NCBI GenBank assembly: GCA_031216915.1
Contig: CM062289.1
Coordinates: 247,505,187 to 247,569,186 of the forward strand
Reading direction: 5' to 3'
Origin: Pictodentalium vernedei
Lineage: Eukaryota > Mollusca > Scaphopoda > Dentaliida > Dentaliidae
Length of the DNA stretch: 64,000 nt
The notes under the pieces were generated by a model. It saw nothing but the letters and a program-made list of their open reading frames with translations, was not told where the DNA came from and did no database searches. Of the stretch, positions 22,747 to 33,932 are shown piece after piece; the stretch's first letter is position 1; the number at the start of each line of letters is the position of its first letter. The position numbers and the translations under genes were made by a program.

Positions 22747-24999
22747 TCAGTTAGAGTCTCGAAGAGACACGCAAGAGGAGAAACCACCTCCTCTACTGAA
22801 TGAAGAATCCTGAGACTTCCCTCTAGCCTGTCGACGCTTACTCTTACCCCATGAGTAAGAAGTAGAAGTGGTGGCAGAAGGATCAGCCCTTTGCTTCGCA
22901 GAGTAAGCAGAAGGGTACTTGTTAGGCTTTGAATGGTCCCTGCCTCCCCTAGAAGGCTGATCAAGCTGACGAAGCAGCAGCTGATCTTTGGAATGATGTA
23001 GGATGCCATTCCGGACCGTCGACACGGAACCCATGGAACAGTAGCAGACCTGCCAAAGAAGCAGATCGAAGAGCAGCGCGCTGCCCCCAGGAAGGGATGG
23101 GCCTGTGTCCAGCACAGAGTCCCTTTGAACTAGTTCCAAAATAGCTGTGTCACAGACATGCTTGTGAGTAAGATGCATGAGCACCTTGGACAGCACACGC
23201 AAAGGAGTCTGTACATCGTCAAACCTATCTGGAGGCAGATACAACGTGAATGGAGAGAGAAAGCATACTCAGCATTTCTCTCGAAAAGCCCAACATGGAC
23301 TCCAGAGTCGTCATAGGAACGACTTGGGCTTGGAAAGCCCGAGGGAATTGGAGTCTTGATCCAAAACCGTCAAAGTCTGGTGGACTGACGGATTGGCGAA
23401 ACCGTAGAAACGATAACGCACCAGAGGCAAAAAGGTGTTAACCCTGGTGAAGAACGGAGCCTTCATAGCCTTGGAACTCAGCTTAGAGTCCAATGTTGAA
23501 AATGCTTCAACCGCCAGTACTGACTGGCACGGTCGAAGACGCCCAGAAGCAGGTTGCTCCACAGGCTGTAGGCACGCGACCGATGATAGTAGCCTGGCTG
23601 ACACTGTCTGCTGGTTTGATGGTTGGAGATCCGAAAGGAACCCAAACACAAAGTCAAGAGCTGCCCCCAAGTCAGAAGACTGCTGGCTCTCGACATCAAG
23701 GATGTCTGACTCCTCCCTGGAATCGGAAGACACATAGCCCATCGTAAGCAAACCAGCCGACGCCTCCTATGGTGTAGGCACACCAGAGGGATCAGAAAGC
23801 GGCCTGTTTCCAATCCCGGGAGGCGGCGCCATAGGGGGCGCCTGGAAACCACTCGCTGCCTCACTGGAGGCAACGGGAAGGCTCTTGGACAGAACCTGAG
23901 TGAGTAAGGAGAGGGCCTCCCTAAGCTCACTGCCCGTACCAGCCGGTTCTACATGGGAATGAACCAGCAAAGTGGCTTCACACCTGACCCTCTTAACCAG
24001 CGAAGGGTCACGATCCTCCAATACACCTGAAGTGGGGCGACAGGCGGCAGCCGAAACATCTGAGGGTGGACGTACATAGGGATATGACACACCCCGAGGA
24101 TCAACATAGCGGGAACTCGAGAGAGTTGCCGCAGACCTCTGCGGGGCAGAAGGTCCAAGCTGCACAGAAGGCGTTGATCACGCAAAACTGGCTGTGTGAC
24201 CAGAATGAGTGAACGGAAAACGCCAATGACAAAACTGTGGTACTCGACGGCGCAGAGACCACAGTAGATGGTCCCGCCGGCAGACACTTCCAACTTCGCC
24301 GAGTTGAAGTCGGGGAAGGCTGAAGCCGATACCCCCACATCTACACACCCAGACACCGCTGCAGATCACTGCAGGTATAGCACTACTGTGCTCAACGGCT
24401 AAGAGGACACAGTAGGGGGTTCAGTCGGCAGCCACTTCCGACTTCGCCGAGTTGAAGTCGGGGAAGGCTGAGGCCGATACCCCACAACCACACTACAGAC
24501 ATCCCTGTAGAGGCCGGCTAAAAATGGTGCCCAATGACGTTGTAGACGGAACAGCAGTAGCAGCAGATATGACAGGAGCTGTTGGAACTGGCGGAAAAGC
24601 GGAGAGAGCCACCTAGCACGGCCTCCAAAGGAGGAGTCAAAACCCTAGTGACAGCCTCAGATGTCGACTGGAGATGACGCATAGTCCCGGAACCAGGCAT
24701 CTCTTCACCAGAAATCCAACAGCTCTCGCAGTATCCACCACGGTAAAAAAAAAAACAAAACTGCACATTCCCCACGGAAGAGGAATAACTCTCACCAGAC
24801 ATGGTCGAGTCGGGAAGCCCGGAAACGACAGCATTCCCCACCCCCTCCCACTGGTGCAGGAGGAGCTGCACATCCCCCTCGGAGGGGGAACAATTCTCAC
24901 CAGAAGTGGTTGAATCGGGCGGCTCGAAACGACAGCGTTCCTCACCCCCCACAGGAGTGGGAGGAGTTGCACATCCCCCACAGAGGGGGTATAACTCAC
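22747..24999 (-). pseudogene. DIRS gag-like ORF, broken
   Basis: It aligns along its length with the 47493-49485 gag of copy 2. Segments in order: 24999-24518 (repetitive N-terminal part), 24165-23767 (LTQVLSKSLPVASSEA), a stop near 23764, 23751-23311 (TMGYVSSDSREESDILD and LTVLDQDSNSLGLSKPKS), then 23244-22747 (LHPD-like start, LLLRQLDQPSRGG, and a Gly/Ser/Arg C-terminus SFSRGGGFSS). DIRS gag proteins have little sequence conservation; identity rests on position and on the match to copy 2. Upstream, 24280-24520 holds a diverged tandem duplication of about 140 bp. Confidence 0.7.
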
Positions 25000-25215
25000 A
25001 CCAGACGTGGTCGAGTCAGGGGGGGTGGGGGGGTGGGAGGTGCTGCATATCCCCCACGGAGGCAGTATAACTCATCTAGACATTATATTGAGGGGGGGCG
25101 AAACAACAGAGCCCCCCCCCCCCCTCGTGGGTGAGGTAGGAGCTGCATATCCCCCACGGAGGGGGTATAACTCACACCAGACGTGGTCGAGTAGGGGGGC
25201 CCCGAAACGACAGCG
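24735..25215 (-). repeat. Coding minisatellite in DIRS gag 5' part
   Basis: About five units of roughly 100-115 bp carry 'catcccccacggag', 'ctcaccagacatggtcgag' and 'gaaacgacagcgttcc'. On the minus strand they encode a repeated peptide of the type DSTTSGENCSPSEGDVQ. Copy 2 keeps only one unit (about 49400-49485). Runs of C and G lie between units. Confidence 0.75.
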
Positions 25216-25754
25216 TTCCACACCATCCGTGGGTGTGGAAGAAACGGAAGCGAGAATGCACCAAGGCGAGGACAAAAGGAATTGCCCTAAAGGAACCGAA
25301 CTGGAAATAACAGAGGTGAGAGCAGTAGAAGAAAAAGGTGAACTCAACAGAAAAAGAAAGAAGAACACCCTCAACTACGAGAGAAGGTGGCAGAAAAAAA
25401 CCAGTGGGTACATGACAGAACCCCGACGGCTGACAGGGACCAAAAAAAACAGAAATTCAGCCCTCAACAGAGTTAAGAAATCCTGTCCAGACAGTTCCTG
25501 ATGCCTAACTCCAATAACAATTAAATTTATCAACCGAAAAATTCATTGTCGAAACAAAACATTCACGAAAACGAAATAGGAAATAATATACAATGAGAAT
25601 GTGGTTGAAAATATTAACAAGAATATATAAAACACAGTCCTGTTATTATATGACCTTCAGATCCATAATTCCAGTCACAGAAAAACCATTATCGACGAGT
25701 TGAATTATCACTGTTATGTTGCAAAATGGCACACATCCACCACGTGTGCGGATA

Positions 25755-26018
25755 ATCAAAGGAATGATGAATTTATGATGCACTGCGCATTGGTTTACGG
25801 AAGTCGTGGATTTGTACTATGGAAGAGCATCCCATACTGGGTGTGCGCTGATGGCACTCGACCCAGTTTTGGCTTATTTTTTCATGGTGTTTTTACACCA
25901 CTTTTCTTTCCCAAATCTCTTGGGAAAGATTAAAATAGAGAGTATTTTATCCGAGTTGGGTTCTTCCACTGTAGTGCAAGCCTGTAGTAAACAACTGCAA
26001 GGTAGGTTGATAAGAAAT
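25755..26018. repeat. DIRS right inverted terminal repeat, copy 1
   Basis: Complement of 15022-15103 plus 19623-19833. It holds the mirrored hairpin TTTCCCAAATCTCTTGGGAA and 'cgacccagttttggcttat'. It ends at 26018 against family D sequence. Confidence 0.85.
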
Positions 26019-27519
26019 GACCTGTCGTGTATGCTACAGGTCTTGGGCTTGGGCAGTTGTCATGGCTGAATGAAAAGGGAACGTTCTCATCTAGACATTA
26101 TCTGAAGTCATCCTACCAAGTTACAATGAAATCCCTTCATAAATACGACGTGTAGACTGTACTAAAGGTTTTCGGGCTTTGAACCCCTGCAGCAGCCACA
26201 GTTGACTGATCGTGACCAAAAGAGGATGTTCTCATCTAGACATTATATGGAATCATCCTACCAAGTTACAATGAAATCCCTCCATAAATACGACCTTAGA
26301 CTGTGCTAAAGATTTTCGGGTTTTGGGCTCGGGCAGTCATCATGGTTGACAGATCGTGACCAAATGGGGAAGTTCTCATCTAGACATCATATCGAGTCAT
26401 CCTACCAAGTTAAATGAAATCACTCCTTATTAAATATAACCTGTAGACTGTGCTAACAGCTTTTGGGTTTTGGGCTTGGGCAGCCATCACGGTTGACAGA
26501 TCATGACCAAAAGGGGACGTTCTCATCTAGATGTTATACAGAGTCAGCCTACCAAGTTACTATGAATTCCCTTCAAAAATACGACCTGTAGACTGTGCTA
26601 ACAGTTTTCGTGTTTTGGGCTCGGGCAGCCATCACGATTGTGACCAAAAGGGGGCGTTCTCATCTAGACATGGCCTCAAACCTGCATATGAATTTCATGA
26701 CGATTGGACAAGAACTACGGGCGTACTCTGTGCTAAAGGAAAAGTGAACAGACTTCCTCATGTGTGATGGCAATAGCTTATCTTGACTTTGTCAAGTTAA
26801 GCTAATAAGTGGTGATAACAGTAATGAGTAAATGATACAACCCTACCTTCCTCCTCCCCCCCACCTCCCCTCCCCCAGCAATGCCCCTGAATAGTTATGC
26901 TACATTGAAAAAACATACTGTATTTCATCTAAATTTTTGGACAGTAACAAATAATTAAATTTGCAGCTGTCCGAAAATTTAGAAATCCACTAAATATTCG
27001 CCAATGTCGTCGCAGGTGATGTTTACAACGAAAATTGGGGATAAATCTAGCAGAGTTTGCACGTGTTTCACATGAAACAATAATCGGTATCGCAGTTTTT
27101 TCAAAAAATTTATTATCATGACAGATTATAGTTAACACATACTGGTACCTGTAAAATCAGGTGTTATCAATATCACTCGCTTGTATTGAATACTTAATCT
27201 CCAGCAATTTCGGAATGCAACAGTGAGTGAATATCAACACAAATCATGAAAATATTACACACAAGTTTTCAAAACAGATCAAAAAAGGTACTGAATGGCG
27301 GTGTCAAATATTATTATTATATTATTAACATTTTGGTGAAGGTGAGATCTGTATTCAACTGCCAAATATTATTAACACTTTGATGAAGATAGGTTTACAA
27401 AAGTGTGTAAATTGTGTTTTTACAAAATGAAATATGCTTATAAATAACAGCAGTATCAATGGAGACTTTATGTTCCTATGCATGGGAACTTGTAAAAAAA
27501 GGATGCTACCAAAATCAGC

Positions 27520-28742
27520 TTCAAGGCCAGTCTTGGGTGGGCAGAAAAGTTCATGGCACGGCATAATCTTATCCTGAGAATCAAGACTTCATTGGCACAA
27601 TGACTACCCAAAGACTTGGAAGACAAAATCAAAAAGTTCCGTGATTATGTTAAAGAGAAGAGAAGCGAGGATGAATTTGAAGACAACTACATCATCAATA
27701 TGGACGAAATACCAGTGTATTTCGACCTTATACCAAATAAGACAGTAAATCCAGTTGGGCAAAAGTCAGTGAAAATCAGAAGTACGGGAGCTGAAAAGCA
27801 TCATTTGACTTTAGTATTAGCAGTCTCGGCAAGTGATAAAGTTTTACCACCCATGGTTATTTTCAAAGGGAAGAGGAAACTGAAGCTCGAGGCACCGAAA
27901 AATTGGATTGTTTGCGACCAAGAAAAGGGATGGATGGATGAGGTATTGATGTCATGCTGGGTGAAGGAAATCTTGGTGCCACATACTAAGAAAGAGAGAT
28001 CGTTATTGATCATGGACAGTTTTAGAGGCCATATTACTGAATCTGTCAAAGAACAACATAAAATCCAATGCTGTTCCAGCAGTGATCCCGGGGGGGTGCA
28101 CATAGAAGTTACAGTCGTTTGACGTGAGTCTCAACAAACCTGTTAACCCTTTACCCAACGCAGACGATATCAAAATTTATTATTTTAAATATCATTTTTT
28201 TAAATTTTTAAAAAAATTTCAACAAAACAATATCATGTGACCCCTCGTTGAAACGAGCTCGTTCCAACGAGGGGTCACATGATACGGTTTTGTTGAAATT
28301 TTTTTAAAAATACTATTTTTTCAACTGCTGAATTTGCATATTACGCGGGTGGATGCGGGCAATTCGTTGGGTAAAGGGTTAAGGGAGACCTCCGCAAAAA
28401 ATGGACATAGCAGCTGGCACAAAGGAAATTATTGAAAATAAAGAACAGCGAATTAAGACAGCAACCAAACAAGAGATTGAGAATTGGATTCGGTTTGCTG
28501 TTGACAATTTAGAAAAACAACTTGAAATGATAAGGTGGTCGTTTAAGGTGTGCGGTCTGAACACTCATTTCAATGGTGCTGAGGACAAATGTGTTAATGA
28601 TTGCCAATATCTGGAAGAATTAACTCCCTCTGAAAACCTTGATGATTTGAATGAGGCATGTGAAATGTTTACTGACAGTGATAAAATCCCCATCACTGCA
28701 GATATAATGGATCAGATTTTTAATTCTGATGATGACGAGTGA
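27520..28742 (+). pseudogene. pogo-like transposase (CENP-B type HTH + DDE_1), broken
   Basis: The end of a CENP-B-type helix-turn-helix is visible at 27520-27600 (FKASLGWAEKFMARHNLILR), then a stop (TGA, 27601), then in frame LPKDLEDKIKKFRDY. The catalytic domain shows MDEIPVYFDL (first Asp), KSVKIRSTGAEKHHLTLVLA, LPPMVIFKGK, GWMDEVLMSCWV and MDSFRGHIT (second Asp). A frameshift near 28055 leads to NNIKSNAVPAVIPGGCT, a stop, and KLQSFDVSLNKPV (third Asp; pogo D-D-D pattern). There a MITE at 28147-28378 interrupts; the coding resumes as K-DLRKKW and, after a frame change, the C-terminal acidic tail (28401-28742, ending FNSDDDE). Confidence 0.88.
28147..28378. mobile_element. TTAA MITE (piggyBac-like ends), copy 1
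   Basis: A 232-bp element with 14-bp perfect terminal inverted repeats CCCTTTACCCAACG, flanked by TTAA on both sides (28143-28146, 28379-28382). The centre is a long palindrome around TGACCCCTCGTTGAAACGAG. TTAA targets and CCC-starting ends are piggyBac hallmarks. It sits in the pogo transposase. Confidence 0.88.
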
Positions 28743-30206
28743 TTTACAAGAACATGACTGAGTGTTTCAATTTTTTTTACTCGAATTTGATAGGTGTGTG
28801 AAGTGCTGATAGAGTTGTCGAATTATTTCAATTCAATGTCAATCTGTGTCAGCGGAAACAGATTTCTTGCATGGTATGGGTGTCAGTTTGAATCGTTTCA
28901 GTTGAAGCTTCAAATGAAAGGGGTATAATAAAAAGAAAATCTCAATCTCAAGCTGCTCGTGAAAATACGAATTCTCTCACTCACTCATGAGATAAATCCC
29001 GGTATTCACAAGAAAACATTAGATATCCTCTATGTATTTATATCTGTCAAATTTGATGATGTTTGTTGAAGTTTAATACATTGTGTAATTTACATTGTGT
29101 AATTTATCATGGATATTATGTTTGCTTACGTCGTTATGTAATGAGTTTGTATTTATATTTGTAAAATTTGTTGATGTTTAATACATTGTGTAATTTATCA
29201 TGGAAATTATGTTTGCTTACCTTGTTAGAGGATATACCATTATTGTAAAAAGTTTGCAAAAAGTTCTACTTTGCAATAAATTTATTGACTTGAATTTTGA
29301 GTTGTTATTTATACTCCCAAACCTGGAAATTGGGCGAGATGACACAGGGCATTCTGCTATTGGATTCGAGAGCTGGGGACCATATTCATTTTCTGCCAAT
29401 TCTTACGCGCATCTGCACAATTCTTCCGCTTGCAGTATTTACATGGACAGGCATGCATTGAAAATTGGGCGCGATGGCCCAGAGCACTTTGATATAGGGT
29501 AGATAAGCTAGGGTCCACATTCATTTCTTCAACCCCTATGCATTTTCTGCGCAGTTGTTCCAATTGTGAATTCCCAGTGGCATTTTTTAAGCAACCTATG
29601 ACATCAACGCAAGTGCATCTATTTTTGGTTTTGGAAATTTCTCAAATTCTTTCTGTTACGGAGATAAGGATTTACCGGGTACTGTAATTCCGTGTGTGGA
29701 GAATGTGTTTATTTGAATGTGTTCTGTTGTTAATGCTTGGTCTGTATTGCATTATGTGGATATATGTCATGATATAAGGTCTGTACAACATAACATTTGT
29801 GGGGTTTCTTTCCCATATCCCAAAAGGAGTTGAAAGTATGCGTTTTCAAAACAAAAATTTGATTGGTCCGTTTGTCACACATATCAGTTTGATAATGAAA
29901 ACAATACTTACCTATCAAAAAATAATTAACAAGTTTGCAAATAATGTTGTTTTAATCATTCTATTTCTATTATACAATATATTATGAATACAAAACATGT
30001 TTTGAATATACAACAAAGAAAGAAAGGTGTAATATTCATTTGCCAAAAACATTTTTTCTTTTACTGTTTACTGGGATCTGCCACCATCGGCTCAGGACGA
30101 ACTTTGAGTGGGTGTCCGAAAATTTCGAGGCTTAACAAATAAAAAATTTGGCTTAAAAAATGGTGTTCGAAAACAAAGAGTGTCCGAAAATTTAGATGAA
30201 ATATGG
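28743..30206. other. 3' part of pogo element, no gene
   Basis: AT-rich and non-coding by eye. A direct repeat 'gtaatttatcatggaaatta' / 'gtgtaatttatcatggatat' occurs at about 29090-29215. A second repeat pair, 'aaattgggcgagatgacac' / 'aaattgggcgcgatggccc', occurs at 29327 and 29460. No domain was recognised. Confidence 0.5.
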
Positions 30207-30276
30207 TAAGCAAAATTTTGGATCCTGCAAAAAATCATCAAGATGTGAGTAATGTTTTTACCTTGAAGTTTTTAAC

Positions 30277-30459
30277 ACTTTACCAAACTCAAATTGAAGT
30301 CGACAGTTGGAAAAACAATTCACTGGAACAAGCTCAATGAGATCCTTCCAGTGAGGGTCATAAGCTATATTATTTAGTCAAGACATGAAAAAAATTACAA
30401 AATTTCAATGGTGATTTCTGTGCATAGCACAGTAGTTTGGGCAGTCATGTTAATCAGGG
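30277..30459. mobile_element. TTAA MITE, diverged copy
   Basis: TTAA flanks 30273-30276 and 30460-30463. The left end CACTTTACC resembles the family end. The central palindrome survives as TCACTGGAACAAGCTC and its partner ending CCAGTGAGGGTCATA. About 183 bp. Confidence 0.6.
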
Positions 30460-30672
30460 TTAATCTACTCTAGTTTTCTAACAAAGTTTTTTATCACAGG
30501 ATTAAAATTTGTGCCTGACAGAATTACAATTAGTATATAAACACAGAGTTATTATCAGATTGCACCTCAAAGCACTATTTATCATTAGCAGAGATAGCGA
30601 TGAAAGCTCAATAATGAGGGGAACAAATGTCCAAGACACACTGGACATACATGGTTTGGACTAGTGTGAAAA

Positions 30673-32345
30673 ACAAGAGGCCCCAAGGGGGCCTTAATCG
30701 CTCACTGGGCAAAGTGATTTAAACAAAGTGGTTCAAAGAAGTATTTGGGGTCACATTCAGTTAGACATGGTTCATCAACACTACAAAGGAATGAAGTCAA
30801 GAGAGACAAATTTTATGGAACTAGGGACATGGCTTGAACAAACTTGAATCTTCCCCCCCCACCCCCCCCCTCCCCCCCCAAGGATGCGGCATACCAAATA
30901 TCAAAAGCATTCATCTGCCGGATCTGAAGAAGAAGATTTTTAAAGAAAATTCCTCATTTTGAACTAAGTTATCATTCGGGCTCCCACAGTGCACCCAAAT
31001 ATGAACCCAGGGACTTGGCTTGAACAAACTTGAATCTCACCCCCCTAAGTATGCTACACACCACATATCAAAACATTCCGACTTCTGGATCTGAAGAAGA
31101 AAATTTTTAAAGAAAATTCCTCATTTCGAACTAAGTTACAATTCAAGCTCCCACAGTGAGCCCAAATATGGACCTAGGGATATGGCTTGAACAAATTTGA
31201 ATCTCACCCCCCTAAGGATGCTGCATACCAAATATCAAAACATTCCGACTGCTGGATCTGAAGAAGATTTTTAAAGAAAATTCCTCATTTTGAACTAAGT
31301 TATCATTCGGGCTCCAACAGTGAGCACAAATATGGACCTAGGGACATGGTTTGAACAAACTTGGATCTCACCCCCCTAAAGATGCTGCATACCCAATATC
31401 AAAACATTCTGACTGCTGGATCTGAAGAAGATTTTTAAAGAAAATTCCTCATTTTGAACTAAGTTATAATTCGGGCTACCACAGTGAGCCCAAATATAAA
31501 CCCAGGGACTTGGCTTGAACAAATTTGAATCTCACCCCCCTAAGCATGCTGCATACCCAATATCAAAAGATTCTGCCTGCTGGATCTGGAGAAGAAGATT
31601 TTTGAAGAAATTTGCCTGAAATGCACCAAGTTCAAATTTGGGCTCCTATACTGAGCCCAAATATGAACCCAGGGGGCCGATTTGAACAAACTTGAATCAG
31701 ATCCACCCCACAATGTTGCATACCAAATATCAAAAGATTCTGCCTGCTGGATCTTGAGAAGAAGATTTTTGAAGAAATTTGCCTGAAATGCACTAAGTTC
31801 GAATTTGGACTTCTATACTAGGCCCAAATATGAATCCAGGGGGCTGATTTGAACATATTTGAATCAGATCCATCCCACAATGTTGCATACCAAATATCAA
31901 AAGATTCTGCCGGCTGGATCTGGAGAAGAAGATTTTTTAAGAAATTTGCCTGAAATGCACTAAGTTCGAATTTGGGCTTCTTAGTGAGCCCAAATATGAA
32001 TCCAGGGGGCCGATTTGAACAAACTTGAATCAGACCCATACCAAGATGCTGCATACTAAGTATCAAAAGATTCTGCCCACTGGTTCTGGAGAAGAAGATT
32101 TTTTAATAATTTTTCTATAATTCATACGGTGCTATCAGAGTTATGCCCCATACAGAGCCCCCAAGGGACGTGGCCATTTCATTTGAACAAACATGAATTG
32201 CCATATAGTAATGAACATCCACATGAAGTTTTACGTGAAAATCGGACCAGTGGTTTCAGAGGAGAAGTCGTTTGAAAAATGTTCACAACGACGGACGACG
32301 GCCAGCCGGCCAGTGATAAGTTAAGCTCCCTTTCGGTGAGCTAAA
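30673..32345 (+). mobile_element. Family B minisatellite element
   Basis: The left end is AACAAGAGGCCCCAAGGGGG then ATCGCTCACTG. About seven units of roughly 165-170 bp follow, in two subtypes ('cttggcttgaacaaa' then 'ggggccgatttgaacaaa'). A short right arm and a GACGGACGACGG run end in CCTTTCGGTGAGCTAAAA. The right arm is much shorter than in the 11082 and 33976 copies. Confidence 0.8.
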
Positions 32346-33504
32346 AAACATGATGCATTGATAAAAATGCCATTTCCTTGATTCTAAGATGATGAAGAAT
32401 GCTGAAGATGTTAAAAGTGTAGGTGTTGATGCATGTGAGTATGTATGTGTAGGAGTGAGGGAAGGGGGCATCGATTAATATGCTTTTCCTTTAAAACAGT
32501 TGATGTTATTTCATGACACACAGCATAATCTACTGGTGGTCACTTACCAGAAAATATACAAATAACTTTTCTCCAATCCTTCTTTTTTTGGTGTGTATGT
32601 TATGGTTCGGTCATAGTTTGGCCTATTTCTTCCACTTCAACTACCACAGGTGGGCAATATTTCCACGGACACAATAATATAATTAGCTTCAAAACACTAA
32701 TTATAGAAATAATCATTGAAAATTTAATTAATGAAGCTCTGGGTACAACCCGGTGCTTCATTAATTAAAATTTTGCTAATGATGATTTTTATTACCTGGT
32801 AAATGCATGCGTGAACATCACTGCCTACATGTGGATTATGGCCAGTTCATGGCGACTGTTCTGTATATCTTTCAACCCAAAAGCTTGCCTTCAGGTTGGA
32901 AGTTGGTGGAAGTAGAACAATAGACCGAATAGGTGGAAGGTGGAATTCATTGGCCAAATGCAACACAATTTGTTTATATTCACAGATCATATATTACAGG
33001 AATCCCTGTATATGGACACATTTGTAGGTGCTAAAATTTCCCAATACATTGCATTGTCAGGAAGAATGTCTGTGGAAAAAATGTAGGGGTGCGGCTTATC
33101 CTCCCTATGCCCTCCCAGCACTGCTATCTCAGTTTGTCAATTTTATTTTTAAATTTGCAACATCACATGGGAATCAAGGTTTCAACCCCTCTTCAACCAA
33201 GTAGCATTTCACAGCTACAAGGCTCCTCTTGACACAAATTTTATGATGAGAACTCATTTTTCGCTCAAGTGCAAAACTGTCACATTGCAAAATTTCTTGC
33301 AAAAGATCTGTGAGTAACAGGATGTCAACATCAAAGGGATGTCCACATTCAAGTTCAGACTTCTGTTGACACATCAAAATACTGTCAAGTTCAAAGGCAT
33401 GATATCTTCTGATTACTACTGCACTTGTTTACAGTACGCTAAGAGAGGGGATCATCACCAAAAAAATTGAGCTGAAAAAAGTACTGAAAGCCACTTTCTT
33501 GGCT
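32346..33504. other. No gene; contains a foldback MITE
   Basis: Apart from the foldback repeat at about 32650-32870, I see no coding or repeat family. The open frames are short and unremarkable. Confidence 0.5.
32650..32870. mobile_element. Foldback MITE family M, copy 1
   Basis: Centre palindrome AATTTAATTAATGAAGC...GCTTCATTAATTAAAATT around 'tgggtacaacccggt'. The outer parts are 'gtgggcaatatttccacgg' and 'ggtaaatgcatgcgtg'. The right end is GGCGACTGTTCTGTA. Related copies: 51665-51934, 53420-53669 and part of 59291-59440. Confidence 0.65.
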
Positions 33505-33508
33505 TTAA

Positions 33509-33750
33509 CCCTTTACCTGATGTAAAGGTCAAAACAGGCCAGTGCTGTTTACAAAGATCACCATTCAATTTTCATTATTTTTTCATTTTTTGTCTCAAAA
33601 ACATAGCTTGTGACCCCTCATTGGAATGAGCTCATTTAGCTCGTTCCAATGAGGGTCATAACCTATGTTTTTGATGCAAAAATGAAATAAAATTAGTTAT
33701 TCAGGACTTCTGTTTGCAAGTGTTGTCTGCCTTTCATGTTAGGTGAAGGG
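33509..33750. mobile_element. TTAA MITE, copy 2
   Basis: Flanked by TTAA (33505-33508) and TTAT (33751-33754). The ends are CCCTTTACCTGATG and, inverted, CCCTTCACCTAACATG. The central palindrome TGACCCCTCATTGGAATGAG and complement is well kept, and 'tttttgtctcaaaaacata' is mirrored around it. Confidence 0.8.
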
Positions 33751-33932
33751 TTATACTGTATGCATTAAATGAGTTCATTCAGCAGAGGAAAAGAAATTTT
33801 ATGTAAAATTGTAACAAAACAATTATTTATGACTAATCAAAGGCACCTCTTGCTTCTAGCATATTATCTTTTAAAAAATATACTCATGTTAGAAAACAGT
33901 TTTGAAAAATAATGTTGAACTACACCAGTTAA

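Larger units (their letters stand above)
15022..26018 (-). mobile_element. DIRS-type tyrosine-recombinase retrotransposon, copy 1
   Basis: Genes run on the minus strand: gag-like, reverse transcriptase plus RNase H, then tyrosine recombinase. Inverted terminal repeats are present. The right one is 25755-26018. The left one is 15022-15103 plus 19623-19833, split by a CACTA-like element. Near the left end, 19903-19992 is an internal complementary region: its first half complements the outer left end and its second half complements the outer right end. That arrangement is diagnostic of DIRS. There is no target duplication, as expected for recombinase-mediated insertion. Net length without the insertion is about 6.5 kb. 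All ORFs are broken. Confidence 0.9.
14563..26803 (+). mobile_element. Family D minisatellite element, copy 2, split by DIRS
   Basis: The left end (hairpin GTGTCAATGACTC then TGTAGCTTAACTTCAC) and left arm match copy 1, without the family B insertion. The array stops at 15021 inside a unit, after 'cttcataaata', and resumes at 26019 with 'gacctgt', the next bases of the same unit. It then runs through about four to five more units to the right end CAAGTTAAGCTAA at 26803. Without the insertion the element would be about 1.2 kb. Confidence 0.85.
26918..30206 (+). mobile_element. pogo/Tigger-like DNA transposon
   Basis: The ends CTGTATTTCATCTAAATTTT and, on the other strand, CCATATTTCATCTAAATTTT continue to GGACA. 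TA dinucleotides flank both sides (26916-26917, 30207-30208), as required for pogo/Tc1 elements. Inside is a pogo-type DDD transposase in the plus orientation (27520-28742), itself split by a TTAA MITE. Length is 3.3 kb. The 1.4 kb after the transposase has no recognised gene. Confidence 0.85.

Noticed and set aside
20100-25500. LTR retrotransposon (Gypsy or Copia)
   Set aside because: No direct LTRs, no protease or DDE integrase. Inverted ends, internal complementary region and tyrosine recombinase point to DIRS.
20800-25500. Plus-strand open frames of 80-164 codons (for example 25007-25501)
   Set aside because: They are antisense shadows of the DIRS genes and of the GC-rich minisatellite.
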